Shown one piece after another: positions 3,987-11,478 of a stretch of DNA of 11,966 nucleotides. How positions within the stretch are numbered: the stretch's first letter is position 1; each line of letters begins with the position of its first letter. The notes below the pieces were generated by a model, which ran no database searches, was not told the DNA's origin, and saw only the letters and a list, made by a program, of their open reading frames with translations. The DNA is from JAAYCU01 sp964642815 (GTDB lineage: Bacteria; Planctomycetota; Phycisphaerae; UBA1845; PWPN01), in assembly GCA_964642815.1 (NCBI GenBank), contig CAZXSA010000155.1, forward strand, positions 1 to 11,966. Direction: 5' to 3'. The translations under genes and the position numbers were made by a program.

Positions 3987-6161
3987 CTAACGGACCTTGA
4001 TCACCACGAGGGTGACATCGTCATCCTGGGGCCGATCTCCGCGGTAAGCCGCCAGGGTGTCGGTGATCGCCCGGTTGATGGCGGCGGCCGCGCCGGCGGC
4101 GTTGGCCCGGATCAGCTCACGAAGAGCTTCCTTGCCGAACGGTCGTCCTTGTGGGTCACATTGCTCCCAGATACCGTCGGTGCCGATCACGATGACGGAC
4201 CCGGGCTCCAGCCGATCATGGGAATATTCCGCGTAAGGCCAGTCCGCCTCGATGCCAAGAGGAATACCGCCGTCACCCAGATTCTCGAACACATCCGTCC
4301 CCGGATGATAAAGTATCGCCGGGTCATGCCCGGCCGACGACCAGCGCAGGTTTTTCAGGGACGCATCGATCACCATGTAGAACAGAGTCATGAAGCGGCC
4401 GGCCGGCGTGTCCTCGGTTAAATGCTCATTGATCTCCCGCATCATGTCGCTGATGCTGCCCGGCTCGGAGGCATGAGCCCGCAGCAAGGCTCGCGCGCCG
4501 GTCATCAACAGAGCGGCGGCGATTCCGTGCCCGGTTACGTCCCCGACGGCGATGCCCAGGGTATGCGGGTTAAGCTTCGATAAATCGAGGAAATCGAAAT
4601 AATCCCCGCCCGTTTCGTCGCAGTAGATACTACGTCCGGCAATGTCCAGACCCTCGATTCGCGGCGGCGTGCTCGGCAATAGGTGTTGCTGAACTTCCAT
4701 GGCCAAGTCCAGGGCATGCCGCATCTTGAGTCGATCCTGAAGATGGGGGATCATGTCATTAAAGGTTCGCCCCAACTGGGCCAATTCGTCCCGCCCCCGG
4801 ATTTCCACGCGGGTCTCGAAATCACCGTGAGCGATGCTCTCCGCCGCCAGAGCCAACCGTCGTATCGGCCGGGTCACTCTTCGCGAGCTGGCCAATGCCA
4901 CGGCGACTACGATCAAGGCGATCACCACCATCGCCCCGAGCGTAATCGCCAGCATGGTATGGGTCGCCGTGCGCACGCGTTGATGAACCGTATTGGCCTC
5001 GGCCACCACCTCGTCGTAAGGCACGGAAACGACCAGAAAGCCGTTCGGTTCCCAAATGCGACCATAAGCCCACAAACGCTTTTGACCCTGCTCGACGATC
5101 TGCCGCACCCCCGTCTTTCCGGCGGCCATGTCGCGAATGACCTCCAGAAATTCTTGAGCATGGTCTGATTCCAGCCACTCGATCGTAAAGGGTGATTCAT
5201 AGTCGGCGCGTTTCAATTCATCCGGCGGCTTGGCCAGAATAAACAAACCCAGTTCCTCGGGCCGGGCCTCGTTGAAGATCCCTACCCATTTTTCCGCATC
5301 GTTATAATCAAAGGCCTCACGCTTAAGCAGGACGACCATGCGGGCGGTTAGAGAAGGAAAGGCCGCGATCTTGCCGCGCTGCACGATATCCATGACTCGA
5401 ATATCGATCGCGGTAATCCCGGCAAAGGAACCATCCGGCCGGTGAACGGGCATGATCGCCGACAAGACATGATGCCGGGTGGAGACCTCCACGTACGGCG
5501 GCGGCCAGTAGAGACGTCCCAACTGTTTCACGAAATGATACCAATCGCGTCGACGAGGATCATAGTCGGCAGGGTAACCGCCATGTCCGGGGTAGCAGGC
5601 ATGTACGCCGTTTTCCAGGCTTGTGTAGTACCAGTAAACCATATCCGGGTTCTGTAACTGCTGCTCACGATAAAAAGAGGTCAGTCGGGCAAGTCGGTTG
5701 ACATCGTCGGCCACCTCCTCCGGTTTGACGCCGGGGGCAAGTTTGAATACTTGGTGCTCCAAGCTGATAGGCAAAGGTGTCGGTTTCCCGTCATCCTGTA
5801 TTCTGAGATAACGCGGGGCGGTGAGTAAACCTGTCGGGGCTTCGGCGGGATTGTCGTACTGCGTGGACCAATATATCTTTTCCGATGCTGGCGACTCGGC
5901 CGCAAGGCAGCGTTCCACCTCGCGGGCCTGAAGTTGGATAGTCAGTTGAAGAATCTGGCTTTCGCGGTTTAATTGCGTGGCTTGGGCGGTTACAAAGGTT
6001 CGTAATTGCTCCTCGGCTTGGGAGATCAGCGTATCCCGGGCTCGTTCCGCCAGTTCCTCCCCAACTTTTGACGTGAGGCGATTGTATAGCAAAGTAACGG
6101 TAACTAAGGGGATTAGAGCAATCGCCAGAAGCATAATCATCAGTTTCCAGCGAATACGCAT
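3987..6161 (-). CDS. membrane sensor serine phosphatase: dCache-HAMP-SpoIIE (RsbU-like)
   Basis: The ATG at 6161 begins a 724-aa protein; the ribosome binding site is weak (GAGA). Domains in order: a first transmembrane helix (7-27); an extracytoplasmic double-Cache region (about 30-400) with the typical YPADYDPRRRDWYHF (196-210) and GSFAGITAIDIRV (244-256) elements; a second membrane helix (402-425); a HAMP linker (426-478); a short signalling helix; and a SpoIIE/PP2C phosphatase domain (about 515-724). Metal-binding motifs are intact: GGDYFD (518-523), GDVTGHG (540-546), TDG (661-663) and PQDDDVTLVV (711-720). Relatives dephosphorylate STAS-domain anti-anti-sigma proteins when activated by a ligand. 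No STAS protein or kinase is encoded in the window. The gene is convergent with the MNT/HEPN pair, its 3' end is duplicated at 2902-2996, and it is divergent from the efflux operon. Identification is strong; ligand and target unknown. Confidence 0.93.
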   Translation of the reverse strand: MRIRWKLMIMLLAIALIPLVTVTLLYNRLTSKVGEELAERARDTLISQAEEQLRTFVTAQATQLNRESQILQLTIQLQAREVERCLAAESPASEKIYWSTQYDNPAEAPTGLLTAPRYLRIQDDGKPTPLPISLEHQVFKLAPGVKPEEVADDVNRLARLTSFYREQQLQNPDMVYWYYTSLENGVHACYPGHGGYPADYDPRRRDWYHFVKQLGRLYWPPPYVEVSTRHHVLSAIMPVHRPDGSFAGITAIDIRVMDIVQRGKIAAFPSLTARMVVLLKREAFDYNDAEKWVGIFNEARPEELGLFILAKPPDELKRADYESPFTIEWLESDHAQEFLEVIRDMAAGKTGVRQIVEQGQKRLWAYGRIWEPNGFLVVSVPYDEVVAEANTVHQRVRTATHTMLAITLGAMVVIALIVVAVALASSRRVTRPIRRLALAAESIAHGDFETRVEIRGRDELAQLGRTFNDMIPHLQDRLKMRHALDLAMEVQQHLLPSTPPRIEGLDIAGRSIYCDETGGDYFDFLDLSKLNPHTLGIAVGDVTGHGIAAALLMTGARALLRAHASEPGSISDMMREINEHLTEDTPAGRFMTLFYMVIDASLKNLRWSSAGHDPAILYHPGTDVFENLGDGGIPLGIEADWPYAEYSHDRLEPGSVIVIGTDGIWEQCDPQGRPFGKEALRELIRANAAGAAAAINRAITDTLAAYRGDRPQDDDVTLVVIKVR
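3994..4088. repeat. 95-bp direct repeat, right copy (inside the phosphatase 3' end)
   Basis: This is the native copy, forming codons near the 3' end of the intact phosphatase gene. It differs from 2902-2996 at two positions: a silent change in a Val codon and a Thr/Ile replacement. The repeat ends one to two codons before the stop codon, so the insertion or duplication left the phosphatase reading frame complete. Confidence 0.95.
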
Positions 6162-6214
6162 AACGGGTTCTCGGTAAAGAATTGACCTGATTAAAAATAA
6201 CCCTTCCGTTACCT

Positions 6215-6235
6215 GCTGGCGGCCGCTCCGCCAGC
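6215..6235 (-). promoter_or_regulatory. GC-rich hairpin in the phosphatase leader
   Basis: GCTGGCGG (6215-6222) and CCGCCAGC (6228-6235) form a perfect 8-bp stem with a 5-base loop, extendable by a wobble and one more pair. On the minus strand it lies 53 bases upstream of the phosphatase ATG, inside the expected 5' leader. No T run follows it, so it is more likely a leader structure affecting stability or translation than a terminator. Confidence 0.5.
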
Positions 6236-6365
6236 GGTTTCCCGGGTTTGGGGTAGATTCTTACCAACCGCGCCGGTCAAAAAGCAAACAACTTCCGGTG
6301 TTATCATAACCGTCAATAACGATACCAAGAAATAAGAAATCCGCCATATTGAGCAATCGAGATTC

Positions 6366-6395
6366 ACTATAAATAACATAAATAAACAATCACAA
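6366..6395 (-). promoter_or_regulatory. possible promoter of the phosphatase gene
   Basis: On the minus strand TTGTGA (6395-6390) and TATAGT (6371-6366) are separated by 18 bp and match the sigma-70 boxes at four and five of six positions. They lie in the AT-rich part of the gap. Transcription from here would give a leader of about 200 bases containing the hairpin at 6215-6235. The inverted repeat at 6406-6438 lies just upstream, where an activator might bind. Confidence 0.35.
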
Positions 6396-6405
6396 CATTA
6401 TTGGC

Positions 6406-6438
6406 CGGCGATCTTCAGATTATAGGGACTTATCGCCG
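6406..6438. repeat. inverted repeat CGGCGAT / ATCGCCG
   Basis: CGGCGAT (6406-6412) and ATCGCCG (6432-6438) are perfect 7-bp arms with a 19-base spacer. Arm centres are 26 bp apart, so the two half-sites fall on nearly the same DNA face only approximately. Located between the divergent phosphatase and efflux genes, it is a candidate binding site for a dimeric regulator. Confidence 0.4.
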
Positions 6439-6712
6439 ATTTATGATTAGTCGTCCCGACCCGGATTCCCTGCGCTTTTTGTAAAATTGCGTAAAACACC
6501 CGGACGGAATTGGCTCTGACACTTGATCCGCAACGTGAAGTAAGTAGGATATCTTGGATTAATGATGCCTTAACAGAGGACGGCGCGGTTTCGGAGGGGA
6601 AAGGCTCAATCGGTATCAAGCGGATCAATCGCGGCAAAATCGCGTATACTATGGGTTTGTCCGGCGGTCGACCTCTATCGACACGCTGGTCATGGGACCA
6701 TCGGGAAGAGTT

Positions 6713-8212
6713 ATGGATTCGTCCATGCACGCACCCAGATTACGACGTTTGATCAATATCTGTTTGTGTATCGGGTTGCTTACCTCGGCCACGCTGATTT
6801 GTATCTGGCTGGTCAGGCATCCCGTGCAGCCTGCCCGCCAAGCTCATGGCACGATGGTTCCCCGCGTTCAGGTGTTGGCGGTGCAGCCGCGGACTTTCGA
6901 TTCACCGATCATCGGGTACGGCACCATTCGCCCCAAACGACAGATCAAGATCATCCCGCAGGTCAGCGGACGGCTGTTGCGGATGCACAAGGACTTGGCC
7001 CCGGGGAATTTTATCGCCAAGGGCGAGGTACTTTTTGAGATTGACTCGCGTATCTACGAGGCCAAGGTCCGCCAGGCCGAAGCCGATATTCAACGTCTCA
7101 AGGCGATGCTGGTCCGGCACGAGCATGACAAGGCCTCCCTTCAAAATCGGCTGCAGGTCGCCAAGGATCTGGTACAACTGGCCGAGCGCGGGGTCACGCG
7201 CGAGGACAATCTGGAAAGCGCCAGTACCGATGCGGAACGTGAATTGGCGAGAGAGCGTGAACTTCGTCAGCGTGACCTGGTTCTCGGATACGAAAGCCAG
7301 CTCGATCTGATCCCGGTGCTGATTAACGAGACGCAGGCCCTGCTGGAGCAGGCCCAGGCCCAGCTCGACGAGGCCAAGCTGTTCGCGGACAACACGAAGA
7401 TCGTCTGTCCCTGTGACGTGCGGGTGGAATCGGTATCCGCCCAGGAATCGCAGGTGGTGAACGCCTATTTACAACAAGTCGCCACCCTGACGGACATGGA
7501 GGCCCTGGAACTATCCGTGGTGGTGGATCCGCGCGAGCTGCGCTGGTCGCGGCCGGAAGTTTTCGCCAGCGCGATCGGCGAAGAATTGAAAAACCCGCCG
7601 GAGGCGCGGGTTACATGGACCATGATGGGACAGGAATTTACCTGGACGGGGCAGGTGACCCGGCTGGAGCGGCTGGATCAGGTCACCCGCACGGCCCACA
7701 TGGTGGTCGAAATCCGCGAGGTCATGCGCAACCTTCGCATGGGCCAGGGGCAAAACCGCTTGCCGCTGTCCGTGGGCATGTTCTGCAAGGCGGAGTTGCC
7801 GACCGAACCGTTGGATAACGCCTTGGTCATTCCGCGTCACGCCGTTCAGGAAGGCCGCTATGTTTATGTCTTCCAGCCGGAACAGGACCAGCCGAATCAA
7901 GGTCAACTCGTCATCAAGAAAGTCCCCATGCTCCGCAATATTGGCGAGCAGGTGCTGGTGTCCTTCGGTTCGGGCGAGCAAGTAGTGGATATTCGCCAGG
8001 ACGGCAGCACGGAAACCGCGGTCTGCGAATTGCGGAGCGGCGACCTGGTCATCGTCTCCCCGCTGCCCAAGGCAGTGGAAGGGATGCGTCTGCAACGTCA
8101 CGGAGATACCGCGGTTACCACGATCGGCCCCAACGCGAACCCCATACGCTTGGCCTCCGCGGCCCCCCATTTCGCGTCGCTCATGAGCCACTCTCCAAGC
8201 GGAGCTCCATAA
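6713..8212 (+). CDS. RND efflux membrane fusion protein (periplasmic adaptor, HlyD/AcrA family)
   Basis: I chose ATG 6713 because GGGAAGAG lies just upstream; the in-frame ATG at 6692 has no ribosome binding site. The 499-aa product has an N-terminal membrane anchor (about 13-34) with no lipobox, unlike AcrA. Domains follow the family order: first half of the barrel-sandwich/lipoyl domain (74-113, with IIPQVSGRLLRM and GEVLFEIDSRIYEAKV), a long alpha-helical hairpin (114-225) that would contact the outer-membrane channel, second lipoyl half (229-262), beta-barrel (264-360) and membrane-proximal domain (365-460). It is longer than typical adaptors (about 380-400 aa) because of the long hairpin, an insertion around 387-435 in the membrane-proximal domain, and a disordered tail after 462. 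Its stop is 1 bp from the start of the RND gene, so the two are co-translated. Substrate unknown. Confidence 0.92.
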   Translation: MDSSMHAPRLRRLINICLCIGLLTSATLICIWLVRHPVQPARQAHGTMVPRVQVLAVQPRTFDSPIIGYGTIRPKRQIKIIPQVSGRLLRMHKDLAPGNFIAKGEVLFEIDSRIYEAKVRQAEADIQRLKAMLVRHEHDKASLQNRLQVAKDLVQLAERGVTREDNLESASTDAERELARERELRQRDLVLGYESQLDLIPVLINETQALLEQAQAQLDEAKLFADNTKIVCPCDVRVESVSAQESQVVNAYLQQVATLTDMEALELSVVVDPRELRWSRPEVFASAIGEELKNPPEARVTWTMMGQEFTWTGQVTRLERLDQVTRTAHMVVEIREVMRNLRMGQGQNRLPLSVGMFCKAELPTEPLDNALVIPRHAVQEGRYVYVFQPEQDQPNQGQLVIKKVPMLRNIGEQVLVSFGSGEQVVDIRQDGSTETAVCELRSGDLVIVSPLPKAVEGMRLQRHGDTAVTTIGPNANPIRLASAAPHFASLMSHSPSGAP

Positions 8213-8213
8213 C

Positions 8214-11200
8214 ATGTCCGCGTTGCGGGGGCTTATCGCCGCCGGCGTACGAAACCCCGTCTTCGCCAACGGCCTGATGATCTGCCTGTTGACGGGGGGC
8301 ATCATTGCCGGGCGGACCCTAATCAGCGAGACCTATCCGGAATTTTCCCTCGATCGGGTGAGTATCACCGTTCCCTATCCCGGGGCCAGTCCCAACGAAA
8401 GCGAGCTCGGCGTTTGCACCAAGATCGAGCAAGCCCTGGAAGGGCTGCCGAGCATTAAAAACACCTTTTCGTTCGCCAACGAAAACCACGCCTTCATGAT
8501 CCTCGAATTGAAGGAGGACGTACGCGATCATCGACTGGCCTTGTTGGATATCAAGGACCGGGTGGACCGCATCGATTCATTCCCCGCGGAGGTGGAGAAG
8601 CCCATCGTCACGGAAATGCTCATTCGCGAACAGGTCGTCAACCTGGCCATTTACGGCCAGGCTTCCGAGCGTGCCTTGAAAGAACTGGCGTTGGAGATCA
8701 AGAATGAACTTATCAGCCGGCACGGCATCGCCCAGATCGATCTGACCGGGGTGCGTGACGACGAAATCGCCATCGAACTCTCTCGGGAATCATTGCTGCG
8801 TTACAACCTGAGTCTTCAGGAAGTGGCCGCCATCGTCGCCAGAAACTGCCTGGATCTGCCGGCGGGCACGCTGCGCACCGACGCCGAGGAATTGACCCTG
8901 CGGACCATCGGGCAGCGCTATACCGCCCAACAATTCGAGGATCTCGTGCTGATCGCTCAGCCGGACGGCACGCTGATCAAACTCGGACAGGTCGCCCGAG
9001 TGACGGACGGTTTCGCCGAGGATTTTAAGAGCGGCCGTTTCCAGGGGCAGCCGGCGGCCATGCTGGAAATCTTCAAGACCCCGAAGCAGGACATCAGCGC
9101 CATCGTCTCCGCCGTACGCAACTACGTCGAATGGAAGCGCCCCCAGATTCCCGAACAGATTCAATTGGCCGTCTGGGCCGACCACGCCCGCGAGGTTCAG
9201 GGGCGTATCGATATGCTCATCAAGAACGGGCTGCAGGGCATGATCCTCGTGGCCATCGTTTTAACCTTGTTCATGGACCTGCGTATCTCCTTTTATGTGG
9301 CCTTGGGGATTCCCGTCTCGTTCGCGGGGGCCCTGATCTCGATGTATTTTCTGGATCAGACCTTGAACATGATCACGCTGTTCGGCTTGATCATGGTTTC
9401 GGGGATCATCGTCGACGATGCGATCGTGATCGCGGACGGCTATCGGATTCGGGTGGCCGAGGGCGATCCGCCGGCCTTGGCCGCCGTCGAGGGCGCCACC
9501 CGCATGTTCCTGCCGGTCACGGCCTCCACGGGGACGACCATCCTGGCCTTCATGCCCCTGTTATTCGTGGTGGGGATCATGGGCAAGTTTATCGCCGTAC
9601 TGCCCATGGTCGTGATTTTTGCCTTGATTTTCTCGACCGTGGAGGCGTTCGCGATTCTCCCCTCGCATTTGCAGCATTGCCTGCACGGCGGTCAACGAGG
9701 CCGCTGGCGAACCAACCTGCGCGAACGCATTGAACGAGCCATCGATCGCTTCGTGACCCGGGTTTATCGCCCGCTGGCCGAGCGGGCCATCAAAGCCCGC
9801 TGGCTGACGTTATCGATCGCCTTGGCCCTTCTTCTGGTCATTATTGGTTTGCGGGCCAGCGGACGTCCGCCGTTCATTCTTCTGCCTGAAATCGACAGCG
9901 ACACTCTGCAGGCCCGGGTATGTTTTCCCCAGGGCGTTCCCGCGTCGCGCACCGAGCAGGCGATCCGGCAACTGGAGGCTGCCGCCCGTCGACTGAACGA
10001 CCGTCTCTTGTTGCCTCATCAGGGCGACGATGAGGATCTGGTCGTTCATACCTTCTCCATATTGGGCGAGTGGTCCGGATTCGTCGAGGAACACGGAAGC
10101 CACATCTGCGAAGTGATGATCGAGCTGCTTCCATCCGAGAAACGCCGACTCAACAGCACGATCATCCTGGCCGAGTGGGCTCGTCTAACCGGAACGATCG
10201 ACGACGCCCTCTCGACAACGTTTACCCGTATCCAGGGCGGGCCCACGGAAAAGGCCCTCGATGTACGCATCTTCGGCGAGGATCTGGCCAAATTGTCGAC
10301 GGTGGCGGACGACGTGGCCGCCCAGTTCCGCCGATACGCGGGCGTTTCGGATATTGAAAGCAATATACTGCCGGGTAAACGCGAGGTACGCATCCGGCTC
10401 AAGCCATTGGCCCAGACGCTGGGAATAACCCTGGACGAGGTGGCCGGCCAATTACGTCGCGGGTTTTACGGGGGGGAAGCGGTCCGCGTCCAGCGCGATC
10501 GCGATGAAGTGCGCGTGCAGGTTCGTCTGCCAAACGACGAAAGAAAAAGCATCGCCGATATCGAGAATATCCGTATCCAAAGCGGGCATCGTCAGGAGAT
10601 TCCCTTCCGCGAGCTGGCGGACATTGAAATCGAGCGCGGTTACGCGAGCATTCATCGGCAGAACGGACGGCGGATGGCGCGGGTCAAGGCCAACGTGGAT
10701 GAACGATACGCCAACGCGGAAAAAATCCTGCGGGACATGCGCGGTTCATTTCTCGATACGTTGACGGCCCGCTATCCGGAACTGGACTATCGGCTGGAGG
10801 GCCAACATGCCCAGATCGGTGAGTCCTTGAACAGCCTCTTCTGGGGTTTCGTCATCGCGATGGTCGCCATGTACGCGATTCTGGCCGGCATGTTGGCCTC
10901 CTACTACCAACCGGTGGTCATCATGACGGCCATCCCGCTCGGGGCGATCGGAGCAATCGTCGGCCATCTGGTTTACGGTTATGAATTGACCATGATGAGC
11001 GTTTTCGGACTGGTCGCCCTATCCGGCGTGGTGGTGAACGATTCGCTCGTCCTTCTGGACCGGATCAACGAAAGCCGGGCGGCAGGCCGTCCGCTTCTGG
11101 ATGCGGTCTCGCAGGCCGGCGAGCATCGCTTCCGAGCGGTGTTGCTGACCACGGTTACGACCATCGCCGGCCTGGCCCCATTGCAACTGGAACGCAGCAC

Positions 11201-11384
11201 CCAGGCCCAGTGGATGATTCCGATGACCATCACCCTGACTTTCGGGCTTGGGTTCGCGACGGTGCTGACTTTGATCGTGGTTCCGGCGATGTATCTGGTC
11301 TTGTTTGATTTACGGCGCCTGGCCCGCTGGCTTTGGCGCGGCGGAGCCTATCCGACCCTCGAATCCATGCATGATATTCGCTGA
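8214..11384 (+). CDS. RND-family efflux transporter, inner-membrane pump (AcrB/HAE type)
   Basis: ATG 8214 follows the adaptor stop by 1 bp, with GGAGCT eight bases upstream. The 1,056-aa length is standard. Topology is the usual two repeats: TM1 (13-34), a large periplasmic loop, TM2-TM6 (about 335-483), a cytoplasmic amphipathic segment, TM7 (529-546), a second periplasmic loop and TM8-TM12 (about 873-1030). Signature elements include VPYPGASPNESE (53-64) and the proton-relay pair Asp401-Asp402 in TM4 within SGIIVDDAIVIADGYR. The TM10 counterpart reads SGVVVNDSLVLLDRINE (937-953); the lysine of AcrB TM10 is absent, as in several other RND branches with a VVNxxxVL motif. No heavy-metal-type signature is evident, so drug, lipid or metabolite export is more likely, without proof. 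It works with the adaptor upstream and the outer-membrane protein downstream. Confidence 0.95.
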   Translation: MSALRGLIAAGVRNPVFANGLMICLLTGGIIAGRTLISETYPEFSLDRVSITVPYPGASPNESELGVCTKIEQALEGLPSIKNTFSFANENHAFMILELKEDVRDHRLALLDIKDRVDRIDSFPAEVEKPIVTEMLIREQVVNLAIYGQASERALKELALEIKNELISRHGIAQIDLTGVRDDEIAIELSRESLLRYNLSLQEVAAIVARNCLDLPAGTLRTDAEELTLRTIGQRYTAQQFEDLVLIAQPDGTLIKLGQVARVTDGFAEDFKSGRFQGQPAAMLEIFKTPKQDISAIVSAVRNYVEWKRPQIPEQIQLAVWADHAREVQGRIDMLIKNGLQGMILVAIVLTLFMDLRISFYVALGIPVSFAGALISMYFLDQTLNMITLFGLIMVSGIIVDDAIVIADGYRIRVAEGDPPALAAVEGATRMFLPVTASTGTTILAFMPLLFVVGIMGKFIAVLPMVVIFALIFSTVEAFAILPSHLQHCLHGGQRGRWRTNLRERIERAIDRFVTRVYRPLAERAIKARWLTLSIALALLLVIIGLRASGRPPFILLPEIDSDTLQARVCFPQGVPASRTEQAIRQLEAAARRLNDRLLLPHQGDDEDLVVHTFSILGEWSGFVEEHGSHICEVMIELLPSEKRRLNSTIILAEWARLTGTIDDALSTTFTRIQGGPTEKALDVRIFGEDLAKLSTVADDVAAQFRRYAGVSDIESNILPGKREVRIRLKPLAQTLGITLDEVAGQLRRGFYGGEAVRVQRDRDEVRVQVRLPNDERKSIADIENIRIQSGHRQEIPFRELADIEIERGYASIHRQNGRRMARVKANVDERYANAEKILRDMRGSFLDTLTARYPELDYRLEGQHAQIGESLNSLFWGFVIAMVAMYAILAGMLASYYQPVVIMTAIPLGAIGAIVGHLVYGYELTMMSVFGLVALSGVVVNDSLVLLDRINESRAAGRPLLDAVSQAGEHRFRAVLLTTVTTIAGLAPLQLERSTQAQWMIPMTITLTFGLGFATVLTLIVVPAMYLVLFDLRRLARWLWRGGAYPTLESMHDIR

Positions 11385-11478
11385 TTTGCCGGGACTCGCG
11401 GACCGGGCGGTCCAAGGTTAAACTGGTTATGGATCAGGCGAGACCGCGTGTATAGCCCTCGCCGGTCGGGAGAGCCGG

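Larger units (their letters stand above)
6162..6712. other. divergent regulatory region between phosphatase and efflux operon (551 bp)
   Basis: No convincing gene lies here; frames on both strands lack good starts and do not show the GC bias of neighbouring genes. The middle (about 6295-6400) is clearly richer in A/T than the coding DNA. It contains a strong hairpin at 6215-6235, a possible minus-strand promoter at 6366-6395 and an inverted repeat at 6406-6438. On the plus strand a TATACT (6645-6650) follows two direct copies of ATCGCG (6628-6633 and 6639-6644) and could be the -10 of the efflux operon, but no good -35 is visible. Confidence 0.55.

Noticed and set aside
6398..6730. Minus-strand 110-codon frame in the gap before the efflux operon
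   Set aside because: No ribosome binding site, no family resemblance, and overlap with the start of the membrane fusion protein gene; composition looks non-coding.
7511..8305. Minus-strand 264-codon frame
   Set aside because: Antisense to the membrane fusion protein, whose domains are unmistakable; His/Arg-rich product typical of a high-GC antisense frame.
9131..9733. Plus-strand 200-codon frame within the pump gene
   Set aside because: Out-of-frame reading of RND membrane segments that gives an Arg/Gly/His-rich product.
11400..11413. GGACC-GGGC-GGTCC hairpin between the RND and outer-membrane genes
   Set aside because: Only a 5-bp stem with no T run; too weak to call a terminator, and the genes are probably co-transcribed.
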